NCBI GenBank assembly: GCA_002482645.1
Contig: DLGJ01000005.1
Span: 489,437 to 553,436, forward strand
Length of the DNA: 64,000 bases
From: Hyphomicrobiaceae bacterium UBA7697
Lineage (GTDB): Bacteria; Pseudomonadota; Alphaproteobacteria; Rhizobiales; Methyloligellaceae
Direction of reading: 5' to 3'
Below the pieces are notes generated by a model, which ran no database searches, had not been told where the DNA came from, and saw nothing but the letters and a program-made list of their open reading frames with translations. Below, piece by piece: positions 52,171-60,615 of this stretch. The translations under genes and the position numbers were made by a program. Within the stretch, counting starts at the first letter, position 1, and every line of letters starts with the position of its first letter.

Positions 52171-53181
52171 ATGAATCGGGTGGAGTTGCCGCGGCCGGCT
52201 GAATCCACCCCCATCTCGGTCGCGCGCGACTGGCTAGAGGCGTTCGACACGGTCGCCCTCGCGACCGTGGTATCCGCCTGGGGCTCGGCGCCCGTGCCCG
52301 TTGGTGGTCAGCTTGTCGTCGCGCCGGACGGTCGTTTCGAGGGTTCCGTCTCGGGTGGCTGCGTGGAGATTGACGTCATCACCGAGGCGCAAGACGTCAT
52401 TGCGAATGCCAAGCCCAAGCTTCTCGAATTCGGCGTCGCCGACGAGGTAGCATGGCGCGCGGGACTCCCTTGCGGCGGCACAATCAAGGTTCTTGTCGAG
52501 ACGTTGCAAGCAGCGGACCGAAGCCTTCTGGATCGCATTCTTGACGCGCAAAAGTTCCGACGTCCGATCGCCGTGACGACACATCTTGAGACCGGTGAAC
52601 GAAACCTCGTCGAAGCTGCATCGGCCCTGTCTCCCGAGCTCGCCGCGCGGATCTCAGCGGGCGAGAGCGGGGTCGTCACGCGAGACGATGGGGATTTCTT
52701 TGTCTTGGTCTTGATGCCTTCCGTCCGGCTCTTCCTCGCCGGCGCGACGCATATCAGCCAGGTACTTGCGGATCTCGCCTCCCGCGTCGGTTATGACGTC
52801 GCGATCGTCGATCCCCGTCCCGCATTCGCAAGCGCGGCGCGCTTCGGAGGCATGACACTCTTCGAAGATTGGCCCGAGCCGCAATTCGCCGCGTCTGCGT
52901 TCGACGGGCGCACGGCGGTCGTGGCGCTGACCCACGCGGCGCATCTCGACGATGAGGCGCTCACGGCGGCGCTTCGATCCAACTGTTTCTATGTCGGGGC
53001 GCTCGGGTCGAGGAAGACCCATGCCAAGCGCCTGGAGCGCTTGCGTGCCGCCGGCTTCGAGGAGCACGATCTCGCACGCATCCACGCGCCGGTCGGACTC
53101 GCCATCGGCGCCAAGGGTCCGGCGGAGATTGCCGTCTCGATCCTCGCCGAGATCGTCAAGGTGGCGCGCGGGGCGGACTGA
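52171..53181 (+). CDS. XdhC family molybdenum cofactor maturation protein
   Basis: A 336-residue protein. The N-terminal XdhC_CoxI domain has VSAWGSAPVPVGGQLVV and GSVSGGCVE; the C-terminal Rossmann domain has FVGALGSRKTHAKRL-type motif (YVGALGSRKTHAKRLERL) and an acidic VDPR site. XdhC proteins bind molybdenum cofactor, sulfurate it and deliver it to hydroxylases. It sits downstream of the large subunit and cytochrome and is followed by a cytidylyltransferase, with one-base overlap at the next start. Confidence 0.88.
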   Translation: MNRVELPRPAESTPISVARDWLEAFDTVALATVVSAWGSAPVPVGGQLVVAPDGRFEGSVSGGCVEIDVITEAQDVIANAKPKLLEFGVADEVAWRAGLPCGGTIKVLVETLQAADRSLLDRILDAQKFRRPIAVTTHLETGERNLVEAASALSPELAARISAGESGVVTRDDGDFFVLVLMPSVRLFLAGATHISQVLADLASRVGYDVAIVDPRPAFASAARFGGMTLFEDWPEPQFAASAFDGRTAVVALTHAAHLDDEALTAALRSNCFYVGALGSRKTHAKRLERLRAAGFEEHDLARIHAPVGLAIGAKGPAEIAVSILAEIVKVARGAD

Positions 53182-53765
53182 TGTCAGGGCTGGGCGCGAT
53201 CCTGCTCGCCGCAGGGCGTTCTTCGCGTTTCGGCGACGCCAACAAGCTTCTCGCGGACATCGATGGACGGCCGATGGTGCGGGCCGTCGCCGAAACGCTG
53301 TTTGGGGCCAATTGCATCGACGAGGTGCTCGTCGTCACGGGTCACGACGCCGGAGCTGTAGAGATCGTTCTTGAGGACTTGCCGGTTCGCTTCGTCCATA
53401 ACGCGGATTGGCACGATGGGATGGGCGGCTCAATCGCGCGGGGTGTTGCCGGGCTCTCCGCCAGTCTCGATGGCGTTGCGATCGTGCCGGGCGATATGCC
53501 ATTCCTCACCGTGGATCTGATCAAAGCTCTTGGCGCGAAGTTTAAGGAACAGAACGGCAGGTTGATCGTGTTCCCCGCGACTCCTGCCGGAGAACAACGC
53601 AACCCTGTGCTCTGGCCGCGCCGCTTCTTCGGCCTGTTGGAAGGCTTGAGCGGAGCACAAGGTGCTAAACGCTTGCTGAGCGAATTGGCCGAATCCTGCA
53701 TAGCTGTTCTCATTCACGATGAGACGGCGCTTCGCGACGTCGACGAGATTGATGATCTGTCCTAG
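53181..53765 (+). CDS. MocA/MobA-like molybdenum cofactor nucleotidyltransferase
   Basis: A 194-residue NTP transferase. LAAGRSSRFGDANKLLADI carries the LAAGxSxRxGxxK signature, and VPGDMPFL is the metal/NTP-binding segment. Encoded next to XdhC, it probably forms the cytidine dinucleotide form of the cofactor (MCD), which the xanthine-oxidase-family enzymes of bacteria use. MobA-like guanylyltransfer is the alternative. The ATG overlaps the XdhC stop by one base (TGATG). Confidence 0.85.
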   Translation: MSGLGAILLAAGRSSRFGDANKLLADIDGRPMVRAVAETLFGANCIDEVLVVTGHDAGAVEIVLEDLPVRFVHNADWHDGMGGSIARGVAGLSASLDGVAIVPGDMPFLTVDLIKALGAKFKEQNGRLIVFPATPAGEQRNPVLWPRRFFGLLEGLSGAQGAKRLLSELAESCIAVLIHDETALRDVDEIDDLS

Positions 53766-54118
53766 CTAGTCTTGGGTGACGAAGTGCTCGATTTCCCACG
53801 TCGGGGTGTGAAGATCTGACCGAATCATGTCTGTTCCTGGCACTTAGCAGACATGGCCATGTGGAGAAGCGATGGCTTCTTTTCGAACCTGAACAGACAT
53901 CCCCGTTTGGCCCGAAGAAGCGGTACATGCGTGCGACAGCCGGATTCATGTGCGGCGGCCTTGGCGACGTAGGCATGGTTGGCCGGGAAGGCGGACGACG
54001 CCACCCCACGCGCCTTTGAGCGGCCCAAATGAGGGGAACAGGAGTCCGCCTAATGAGTGAAAGCGTCCCTGTCCGAGGTGGACCGGCCAGGGGAAAGGCC
54101 CTTCATCTAGTTCTGAGC
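53766..54118. other. 353-base region with the right cargo hairpin and no gene
   Basis: No supported coding sequence. The left part contains the right cargo hairpin. Translated fragments read as MSAKCQEQT and similar words, the hallmark of a repeated noncoding sequence family in Hyphomicrobiales that is often misannotated as coding. The region divides the metabolic block from the DUF4268 gene. Confidence 0.5.
53826..53855 (+). repeat. Right cargo hairpin
   Basis: Perfect eight-base arms CATGTCTG and CAGACATG flank a 14-base loop. The inner 24 bases match the left hairpin at 46311–46334 in 17 positions, but in opposite orientation, so the two bracket the tautomerase-to-MocA block. Confidence 0.6.
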
Positions 54119-55078
54119 CTACGCCGCTGTATCATCAAGGCTGAGTCTCTTCACCCGCGGTCCGAACGTCTTCTTGAACTTGTCGATCATCTCGACCAAC
54201 CACGAAATGTACTCAGGCCATCTGTCACGATCAGCAAGGTCCGCATCACGCTGAAGCCGTATTACCTTATCGCCTGCATCTGGGTTCGGGTCCCACTCCA
54301 GCTTCCGACCTATTTCTGATTCAATCTCGGATCGCTGGGCTTCGAATTGCGGTAATGCGGCGTTGGCGACCCTGTTGCTGATGTACACGCGTACGCCAAT
54401 CTTGCCCTCCGCGGTGTTCGCTATGTTTGACAGGTGGATGTTGGATCGACCCAGCGCAACGTTGTACCAGTACTGGGGACGCGGCGTGTGCGCGCTAGTC
54501 AGGATTTTTCGTTCAAGTAGTTCGTCTCGCACTGCGGTCCAGAAATCGTACTGGAGTTTTCTTGCTGCGGTCATCTCGCCCGCAGCCTTAACAGCATTTG
54601 CCTGTTTGCTGATGACGGTTGGCTCACTCAAGACGTTGAAGCGAAGAGCGGGCCTAGACTGATCTATCTGCCACAATTCCATCTCGACCGCGTATAGGCG
54701 CAAGTCATCACTTACACTTTCGTTCAGCCATTCGATGGCCTTGCGGTGCTCTTCAGTGAACTTCTCGGCAATCCAGACGATGGCTGTTGCGTCAAGCGTC
54801 GCAGCATAGGTGAGCATCTTACCAAGATGGCCGTGGTCTGTTCTTCCGAACTGATTCTCGATTAGGACATAGTTTTCCGATGCATCCTTCGCCAACACAT
54901 CGGCTGTGAACGGTCCGACCGGGACCTCGATCCCCTCAACTTGGAGCTCAAGGCCAATAGCGTTGGCTAGCCGCGCGATGTTTTCTTCCTGAGCAAGCCA
55001 AGGAGTGAACTCGTGCTCCTCGTGCACCCAGTGGTGCCGGATTTGAACCTTTCTTATCTCACCCAAATCTGCTGCCAT
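54119..55078 (-). CDS. DUF4268 protein, PD-(D/E)xK nuclease-like
   Basis: A 319-residue protein. The N-terminal half has the restriction-like pattern PFTADVLAKDASENYVLIENQFGRTDH region (Asp then Glu-x-Gln in VLIENQF, about residues 60–76) and HLGKMLTYAATLDATAIVWIAE; the C-terminal half is the DUF4268 domain (about 195–310, QYWYNVALGRSNIHLS). The E-x-Q instead of E-x-K in the catalytic segment is common in this family. The role is unknown; these genes occur in defence islands and beside restriction genes, but stand alone here between cargo and the replication module. It is transcribed leftward. Confidence 0.75.
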   Translation of the reverse strand: MAADLGEIRKVQIRHHWVHEEHEFTPWLAQEENIARLANAIGLELQVEGIEVPVGPFTADVLAKDASENYVLIENQFGRTDHGHLGKMLTYAATLDATAIVWIAEKFTEEHRKAIEWLNESVSDDLRLYAVEMELWQIDQSRPALRFNVLSEPTVISKQANAVKAAGEMTAARKLQYDFWTAVRDELLERKILTSAHTPRPQYWYNVALGRSNIHLSNIANTAEGKIGVRVYISNRVANAALPQFEAQRSEIESEIGRKLEWDPNPDAGDKVIRLQRDADLADRDRWPEYISWLVEMIDKFKKTFGPRVKRLSLDDTAA

Positions 55079-55259
55079 CGGTCGCTCCCTGATTGGCTCT
55101 TAAGGTGCATTTTGAGTATGCAGCCTTAAGAATTCCCTCTCGGCTGCAGGGAGCGATGAGTTGAATAGACACCCCACCAGAGCCGATCCAGCGAGGTGTT
55201 GTTTGCGGCTGTAAGCCAGCATCAAACGGCGATGGCTAGGATTTAGCTGCATCGCACAT

Positions 55260-55276
55260 CTTGATTATTAATCAAG
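55260..55276. promoter_or_regulatory. 17-bp perfect palindrome
   Basis: CTTGATTA and TAATCAAG with one central T, in an AT-rich intergenic stretch 20 bases past the end of the leftward small gene. It is a good candidate operator for an island regulator; it has no obvious T tract for a terminator. Confidence 0.45.
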
Positions 55277-55295
55277 TGTGGGACGGGGGATCTTA

Positions 55296-55658
55296 CTAGG
55301 AGTCACCCCATCGATGCGCCGCGGCAGGCGGGCTTGCTTGGGGGGCTTCTGCTGGATTTCGTCTTTGCATGCCCCTGCGTGGCGTGGATGCCGAAGGTGG
55401 GAGCAATGCGTATGATTCATCGTCGATGTCATATTCATCAGAGGCAGGTAGGCACTCTGGGCATCTCTTGTTGTCAATTCGCTTGCGAGACGCCGCCAAG
55501 AGTTCAGCCTGAGCTATGGTCTCGAAGGGGCCAAACCAGGCTCCCGTTGGTCGTTTCCCACCTCCATGTATGCCTCGTCCATGTTGACAAAACGAGCAGG
55601 TGGCGGAAGGGACTCTGGTCCTCCGCAAGGGAATACTCTCATACACCCAATAAGCCAT
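55296..55658 (-). CDS. Small Cys-rich hypothetical protein
   Basis: A 120-residue protein with two Cys pairs (ATCSFCQHGRG and RCPEC) separated by GPFETIAQAELLA, which may bind zinc. The N-terminus MAYWVYESIPLRR plus the C-x2-C...C-x2-C layout resembles a short family found in phages and plasmids. An AGAGGA precedes the ATG at 55658. The C-terminal 45 residues are Pro/Ala/Ser-rich. The function is unknown. It lies in the replication module. Confidence 0.6.
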   Translation of the reverse strand: MAYWVYESIPLRRTRVPSATCSFCQHGRGIHGGGKRPTGAWFGPFETIAQAELLAASRKRIDNKRCPECLPASDEYDIDDESYALLPPSASTPRRGMQRRNPAEAPQASPPAAAHRWGDS

Positions 55659-55825
55659 GGCCGGTCCTCTGAGATTCGACAAGTTTATGCCGAACGATTG
55701 AGGATCGAAAGCTCCTCGCGGCAAAGGCTCTTACGCGTGAGTCAGAGCGCAGGCGTGAGTAGACCCGTGGCTTTCGTCGATGGTTAGGTCTTGGAGTGCG
55801 CGGACAACCTTAGTAAGCGTCATGT

Positions 55826-56026
55826 CTAAGCGAACTCCTCGACCGGCACTACCTGAATACGTCCAGAGCATCTGTGGTTACGGGGTGCGCGGCGTCGAGT
55901 CGCTTCTTCGCGATGGCGCAGAATGCGCTGCGCGCGCTCGATGACCTCGTATTGCTCGTCCTCAGGCAGCTTGCTGATCATCAGCAGCACCTGAGCCTGC
56001 GGAGTGATCTCCTTGGTTCTGCGCAT
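55826..56026 (-). CDS. Small helical protein, 66 residues
   Basis: A short helix-rich protein (KEITPQAQVLLMISKLPEDE, then YEVIERAQRILRHREE). A strong AAGGAG seven bases before the ATG at 56026 supports it as a real gene. The charged basic C-terminal part RRRAPRNHRCSGR suggests nucleic acid contact. It could be a small regulator of the element, but no fold is recognised. Confidence 0.5.
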   Translation of the reverse strand: MRRTKEITPQAQVLLMISKLPEDEQYEVIERAQRILRHREEATRRRAPRNHRCSGRIQVVPVEEFA

Positions 56027-56273
56027 GACGATCTCCTTGCCCTCTACATACGCCACGCGGAGGGTGGCATCTTACTAGGTGCCGCGCGCAAACTTGAATT
56101 CCAAGGTCACGCGCGAAAGAATGAAGCGGGGAATCGTCGGGGTGTAAGTAGTTAGGGAGACGTAGTCTCCCTAACTTACTGACACATCCTCGCTCGCGCA
56201 TTGTCCCGCCTCTCTCCATTCTTAATAAGATGAGTGTAAGAAAGGAAAGTAGACCCTATGGTTTTCAACTTAC

Positions 56274-58076
56274 TTACTCTTCGCTGTTGCAAATCTGTAC
56301 GACGCGCGGGCGGCTGATGCCGTACATGGTCGCGATCTCTTTTGGACTGACACCATCGTCGGCGAGCTTCCTAATCTCTTGGTCACGCTCCGCGTTACGA
56401 GTTTTGCCTGGCTTTTTTGACTCGGGAACCTCGATGAACTCGAAAGAGCAGTGTCCACCCTTCGGCGCGCGAACGATCTGCCGCCGCAGGAAGTTGTCAT
56501 CCTCGCCCTCGTCGCGAACGGCTGTAAATTCGAGAAGGTAGTAGAACCAATCCTCGTCTTCGTCGTGACGCTCTTTGAGAGCTTCGACGCGCATGGTGTT
56601 ATCGAACTGATCCCACCTCTTAGTTCTGCCGCGCGCGCGTCCCTTCTCCACGCCCTCGTGCATGATCAAAAGGACGGAGCGTCCGCATCCACGGTGACCC
56701 ATGACCCAGTCTTCGATCTGAGGCCAAGCCTCGATGTCATTCTCATCCTCTCCGCAAAGAGAAGAATAAGAGTCGAGGATGATGACGTTGAACCCACCCT
56801 CTTCGACCACCCGGTCGATCTCGTCTCGAAGACTTTGGTCACTCAGCTTCCCCATCCTCACGCCGCGATCCATCTGGTGATAGCGGCTGATGATGGCTAG
56901 ATTGCCGTCGGTCGGACCAAGGCGGCTCACGCGGTGCTGAACCGTGTGCTGCGGAAGCTCGCCGTCGATGTAGAGCACCCGACCCGCAATGTCCGACTTC
57001 CAGTCGAGAATCGGTGAACCGGTGGCAACCGCCTCCGCAATCGCGAAAACGATCCGCGTCTTGCCATTGCCCTTTTGCCCGCTCAGGAGCGTTGCTCCAG
57101 CAACCGGCAAGACAGGGTTGAGAAAGTGCTGCCGGGGCGGAATGTCGAGGGCGACCCACTCCTCGCATGTGAAGGCACGCAGGCGCGGCGTGTCCGAGAA
57201 GCGTTTCGCCTTGGTGAGGCGGCGCTTCAGTTGGAGCAGGCTCTCAGGGTCGTCGTAGACCTCCTTGAGCGCATCAGCCCAATCGCCCTTCGGCGGTGTC
57301 GCAATGCGAGTGGGGCGATATTGGACCGCGCGCTCGGCAAGGACCGTGGCGGCTTCTTGCCCCGCTTCGCCAGGGTCAGCGGCGATTACGACCTCAGAGC
57401 ATTCGGGAATGCCGACCGTCTTCATGTTCGAAGTTCCCAAGCAGGCGATGGCGGGAAGCCCACCCGCGATCTGGCTCGCCGCGAGGGCGGTCTCGATCCC
57501 CTCCGCGACGATCAGCGGACGCTTCGAATCGACCGCGCCGAGTTGAACGAAGCCCCCTTTAACCGAGCCGTAGGAGCGTTTTCCGCCCCTGATCCTTCTC
57601 GTGCCGTCTCGTGACAAGAGTGTGGTCTGTGCGCCGACGAGGTGCCCGTCCTTGTCGCAGACGGGAAGGACCATCGCCGCGAAGTTCCTGTTCAGGACTT
57701 TCCGGCTCACCTCGCGCGGCATTAGCATCGCACCAGGCGGAACAACGTCGATGCCGCGAGCGGCGAGATAGTCAACCGGTTTGCCAGCATTGGCGTTCGC
57801 CGCCGCTCGGAGGATGATATACGCGCGGCGCAACTTGGCGGCGTCCACCTCCTCCTGCGAGACTTGCTCTTGCGTTGCTCGTTGGCGCGCTCGGCGTGGC
57901 AACCAGCCCTGTTCGGCGATCCACGCAAAGACGTCGCAGCCGCTTGAATGACAATGGGCTACGAGCCTGTCGTTCTTCAGGGCGAGCGAGGTCCCCCGGC
58001 TCGCGTGACAGAGCGGGCACTCGAACCTCTTGTTCGGATCTGGGAGCCGAACGTCCTCCGCTGTGATTTGAGTCAT
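56274..58076 (-). CDS. Primase-helicase (CHC2-like zinc finger, TOPRIM, RepA/DnaB-type ATPase)
   Basis: A 600-residue replication protein. Its zinc-finger start CPLCHASRG...AHCHSSGC (residues 20–45) is like DnaG/gp4 primases, followed by a TOPRIM domain (about 150–260, with VAEGIETALAASQ and IAADPGEAGQ). A RecA-like ATPase occupies about 310–510 (LLSGQKGNGKTR Walker A; VIILDSYSS Walker B), and a C-terminal helix-turn-helix (SPKEIATMYGISRPRVVQI) ends the protein. This combination is found in integrative satellites (P4 alpha-type) and mobile plasmids and should drive autonomous replication after excision. The ATG at 58076 overlaps the YkgJ gene by four bases. Confidence 0.82.
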   Translation of the reverse strand: MTQITAEDVRLPDPNKRFECPLCHASRGTSLALKNDRLVAHCHSSGCDVFAWIAEQGWLPRRARQRATQEQVSQEEVDAAKLRRAYIILRAAANANAGKPVDYLAARGIDVVPPGAMLMPREVSRKVLNRNFAAMVLPVCDKDGHLVGAQTTLLSRDGTRRIRGGKRSYGSVKGGFVQLGAVDSKRPLIVAEGIETALAASQIAGGLPAIACLGTSNMKTVGIPECSEVVIAADPGEAGQEAATVLAERAVQYRPTRIATPPKGDWADALKEVYDDPESLLQLKRRLTKAKRFSDTPRLRAFTCEEWVALDIPPRQHFLNPVLPVAGATLLSGQKGNGKTRIVFAIAEAVATGSPILDWKSDIAGRVLYIDGELPQHTVQHRVSRLGPTDGNLAIISRYHQMDRGVRMGKLSDQSLRDEIDRVVEEGGFNVIILDSYSSLCGEDENDIEAWPQIEDWVMGHRGCGRSVLLIMHEGVEKGRARGRTKRWDQFDNTMRVEALKERHDEDEDWFYYLLEFTAVRDEGEDDNFLRRQIVRAPKGGHCSFEFIEVPESKKPGKTRNAERDQEIRKLADDGVSPKEIATMYGISRPRVVQICNSEE

Positions 58077-58657
58077 GCCCCTGCGTTTTCCTTGGCGACT
58101 CCTGCGATGAGTTGCTTGCCGAGAGACGTACGAGCAAAGCAACGATGGCTCCTCGTGTCTTCGAGATGATCCTCCCAAGTGAGCACCGCATTGCAGACAG
58201 CGTCACCGAAGTTAACAGAAGACTCCCTGCGTGCTGATTGCCTTACCGCATCGAGGACATCGACATCTTCGGTAGTTGGTGTCCGCATCTCGCTCCAGTT
58301 GAGGATCGCCGGAGTGAGGACTTCATGCCCCGAGGGCAGCGAGTGCAGCATCACGAAGACCCGACAATCGTACATGCGGCAACCGCTTGGGCGCTTCCCA
58401 TAGATCGAGCATGCATCGTCGATTAGGTGGACGCAGGAGCCATCCTCCTTCTTCGGCAGATACCACTTGCCATCGGCATGTTGGACGGCTTCGGGGAAGC
58501 TGGAGACCTCGTCGTCATCGAGACAAACTAAGAGTTTTGGTTCGCGGCAACATGCCGTGCAGCCATCGCATGGTGGGTTGCGCTCCCCGCTTTCGAAGCC
58601 GCGAAGGTACTTTCGCCAGAAGGTTGAGGCTGAGCCGGGTGATTTGGTGCCCTTCAT
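58073..58657 (-). CDS. YkgJ-family cysteine cluster protein
   Basis: A 194-residue protein with an N-terminal Cys cluster (PCDGCTACCREP) and later CSIYGKRPSGCRMYDC, the zinc- or iron-sulfur-type ligand pattern of the YkgJ family. The start MKGTKSPGSAST at 58657 begins directly on the stop of the upstream small gene (TAATG). YkgJ proteins are usually housekeeping proteins of unknown role; their presence in a replication operon of a mobile element is unusual. It is translated between the primase and the 92-residue gene. Confidence 0.75.
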   Translation of the reverse strand: MKGTKSPGSASTFWRKYLRGFESGERNPPCDGCTACCREPKLLVCLDDDEVSSFPEAVQHADGKWYLPKKEDGSCVHLIDDACSIYGKRPSGCRMYDCRVFVMLHSLPSGHEVLTPAILNWSEMRTPTTEDVDVLDAVRQSARRESSVNFGDAVCNAVLTWEDHLEDTRSHRCFARTSLGKQLIAGVAKENAGA

Positions 58658-58935
58658 TACCTCGCCTTTCCGCCGTCGCGCTGCGCTGCGCGATTTCGAT
58701 GTTGCGCGAACCACTCCCGCCAGAGGAGGTCGGTCTCGCCGAAGTGACGAGCAACGCGCCACGCCTGCCAGCACTGAACATGCGAGGCGAGCCACGCTTT
58801 GGCGGCGCAGTGCTCGGCGTCGGTCAGTTTGATCGCGTCTGGGTATGACCCTTTGCGGATTAGGTCCTCACGGGCTGTACGCTTCAGCCCGTCGTATTTG
58901 TCCGCCTCCTTGGGGCGGATGAAGAAATCAATCAT
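58657..58935 (-). CDS. Unknown 92-residue protein of the replication module
   Basis: A small soluble protein opening MIDFFIRPKEADKYDGLKR, with helical segments and conserved-looking Cys/His/Trp residues (EHCAAKAWLASHVQCWQAWR). It is the first gene of a three-gene leftward operon ending in the primase-helicase; the two downstream starts overlap preceding stops. No family is recognised. It may be an accessory or regulatory subunit of the replication system. Confidence 0.55.
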   Translation of the reverse strand: MIDFFIRPKEADKYDGLKRTAREDLIRKGSYPDAIKLTDAEHCAAKAWLASHVQCWQAWRVARHFGETDLLWREWFAQHRNRAAQRDGGKAR

Positions 58936-59142
58936 AGATTGCAACTCCGACTCAGTTCGTCTTCGTGCGGCCAGAATGCGCCACGCATAGACTCATACTC
59001 AGCCGGAGAGGCCTGATTCCAAGTTGGACGTGCGGAACGCCTTTAAGCTACTGAACAGACCAGAAAAAGTGGCACATTAAGATTTTGTCATTCTGCCAAA
59101 ACGATAGGCCCAAAGTGGGCTTGATCAGTACACAGAATCTCC

Positions 59143-60393
59143 TCAGGCGGCGCGGATGGGTACGATCTCGCCAGCCCTCGGCGGCGAAAGGACAAAGGCG
59201 GCCCACTGCGCCATCAGCTTGCGTCGCTTCTCGATGGCGCGGGTGCGTCGGTAACGCGCTTCGACATCGTTGCCGACGCCGTGACCTAAGCAAAACCTGA
59301 TGACCTCGTCCGAGAAGCCCGTAGTGTCGCGTGCCCAATCGTTGAACGTGGATCGGAAGCCGTGCTGCTGAGCGTCGACCTTCATACGCTTCTTGAGCAG
59401 CATCATCACTGCGTTCTCGCTGAGTTGCCCATTCGGGCCAACGAAAATTAGTTCGTTCGCTCTTGGTTGATCGTTGATCACGTTTAGCGCGGCATCGCTC
59501 AGCGGGATGATGTAGTCGTCGCGCGTTTTGGTGCCGTCGATCACACCGTCCTCAGCATCGGATCTACCCTTGCCGGGGATAACCCAAAGCTTGTTGTCGA
59601 AGTTGACCTCGCTCCAGCGCGCGCCACGAACTTCGCCTGATCGGGTGGCGGTAAGAATGACTAGACGTAATGCTGCTGCGGCAGCGCCTTTGCGCTCAGA
59701 CAAGCGTTGCCAGAACACGGGCATCTCGGGATAGGGGAGCGACTTGAAACTCGAGACGTGTACGAGCTTGCTTCGCGCTGGCAGTGCGGCAGCGAGGTTG
59801 TTTTTCCACCTTGCAGGGTTGTCACCAGGAGCGCGGAAGCCTCTGATGGTTGCCCACGACAAGATCTGTTCAATCCGCAACCTCACCTTATCCAAAGTTT
59901 CCGGATGTTCACGCCAGTGCGGGTCGAGGACTCGAAGCACGTCTCCGGTTTCAATGTCGCGGACGCTCATGGAACCAATCTTGGGAAAGGCATACCGACG
60001 CAGCGACGACATGACCGCCTTGCGAACTTTCGCGTTCGTCCAGTTGTCCTTGTTCTGCTCGAACCATTGCTTGGCAGCGACTTCGAACGAGAGGTCTCTT
60101 GCCTCGGCTAGAAGTCGAGCGGCCTTCTCCTTGCGCCTCTCAGCTAGCGGGTCGATGCCTTTGTCGATGTAGTCGGCCCGGAGCTTCCGTGCCTTCTTCT
60201 TCGCCTCGTCGAGCGACAGACCCTTGATCCGTTTGCCGTGCCGATACGGCCCGAGACCTATCCAGTGTTCGCGCCCGCCGATGCGATAGCGCAGCAGCCA
60301 ACTCCGGCTCTCGCCCACTGTTTGAAGGTAAAGTCCTTCGTTCTTCGCCTTGCAGACGCGCTCCGTCTTTGGACGCTTCTTCTCCTTCGCCAT
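59143..60393 (-). CDS. P4-type tyrosine recombinase (integrase)
   Basis: A 416-residue integrase. The N-terminal arm-binding and DUF4102-like domain (LYLQTVGESRSWLLRYR region) matches P4-family integrases. Catalytic residues are visible: Arg251 in TATRSGEVRG, His344 and Arg347 in HGFR, His371 in LGHGVG, and the nucleophile Tyr381 in EARYRR. P4-type integrases use tRNA 3' ends, agreeing with the tRNA-Phe att site. It lies 156 bases from the right att core, the usual position. The protein is full length and should be active. Confidence 0.93.
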   Translation of the reverse strand: MAKEKKRPKTERVCKAKNEGLYLQTVGESRSWLLRYRIGGREHWIGLGPYRHGKRIKGLSLDEAKKKARKLRADYIDKGIDPLAERRKEKAARLLAEARDLSFEVAAKQWFEQNKDNWTNAKVRKAVMSSLRRYAFPKIGSMSVRDIETGDVLRVLDPHWREHPETLDKVRLRIEQILSWATIRGFRAPGDNPARWKNNLAAALPARSKLVHVSSFKSLPYPEMPVFWQRLSERKGAAAAALRLVILTATRSGEVRGARWSEVNFDNKLWVIPGKGRSDAEDGVIDGTKTRDDYIIPLSDAALNVINDQPRANELIFVGPNGQLSENAVMMLLKKRMKVDAQQHGFRSTFNDWARDTTGFSDEVIRFCLGHGVGNDVEARYRRTRAIEKRRKLMAQWAAFVLSPPRAGEIVPIRAA

Positions 60394-60548
60394 CGCTAAC
60401 CTCCGATGTACTCACTGAAATACTCTCAGCGAAGTGCCGGATTTGTGTGGCTACCATAGTCGCAGTGCGGACGGTGGAAAAGGAAAAAGCGTGGTAAATC
60501 AACGCAGTAGCGGCATCATGCGGATCGATGCGGCAGTTGAACGACGCA
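60394..60548. other. Integrase leader region
   Basis: 155 bases between the integrase start and attR, probably containing the integrase promoter and arm-type binding sites. No gene or clear repeat is seen. Confidence 0.5.
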
Positions 60549-60563
60549 GCCCCTGGGCACCAT
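60549..60563 (+). repeat. attR: right 15-bp att core
   Basis: GCCCCTGGGCACCAT is identical to the 3' end of tRNA-Phe at 36813–36827. It lies 156 bases upstream of the integrase start and marks the right island boundary. Confidence 0.82.
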
Positions 60564-60615
60564 CACTCTCTCGGCTCGCACAGACCGGCAGCCATCAGGC
60601 AGATGATGAAGATTA

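Noticed and set aside
53710..54028. Leftward frames reading MSAKCQEQT and similar
   Set aside because: This is the translated form of a noncoding repeat family of Hyphomicrobiales, with no conserved protein domain.
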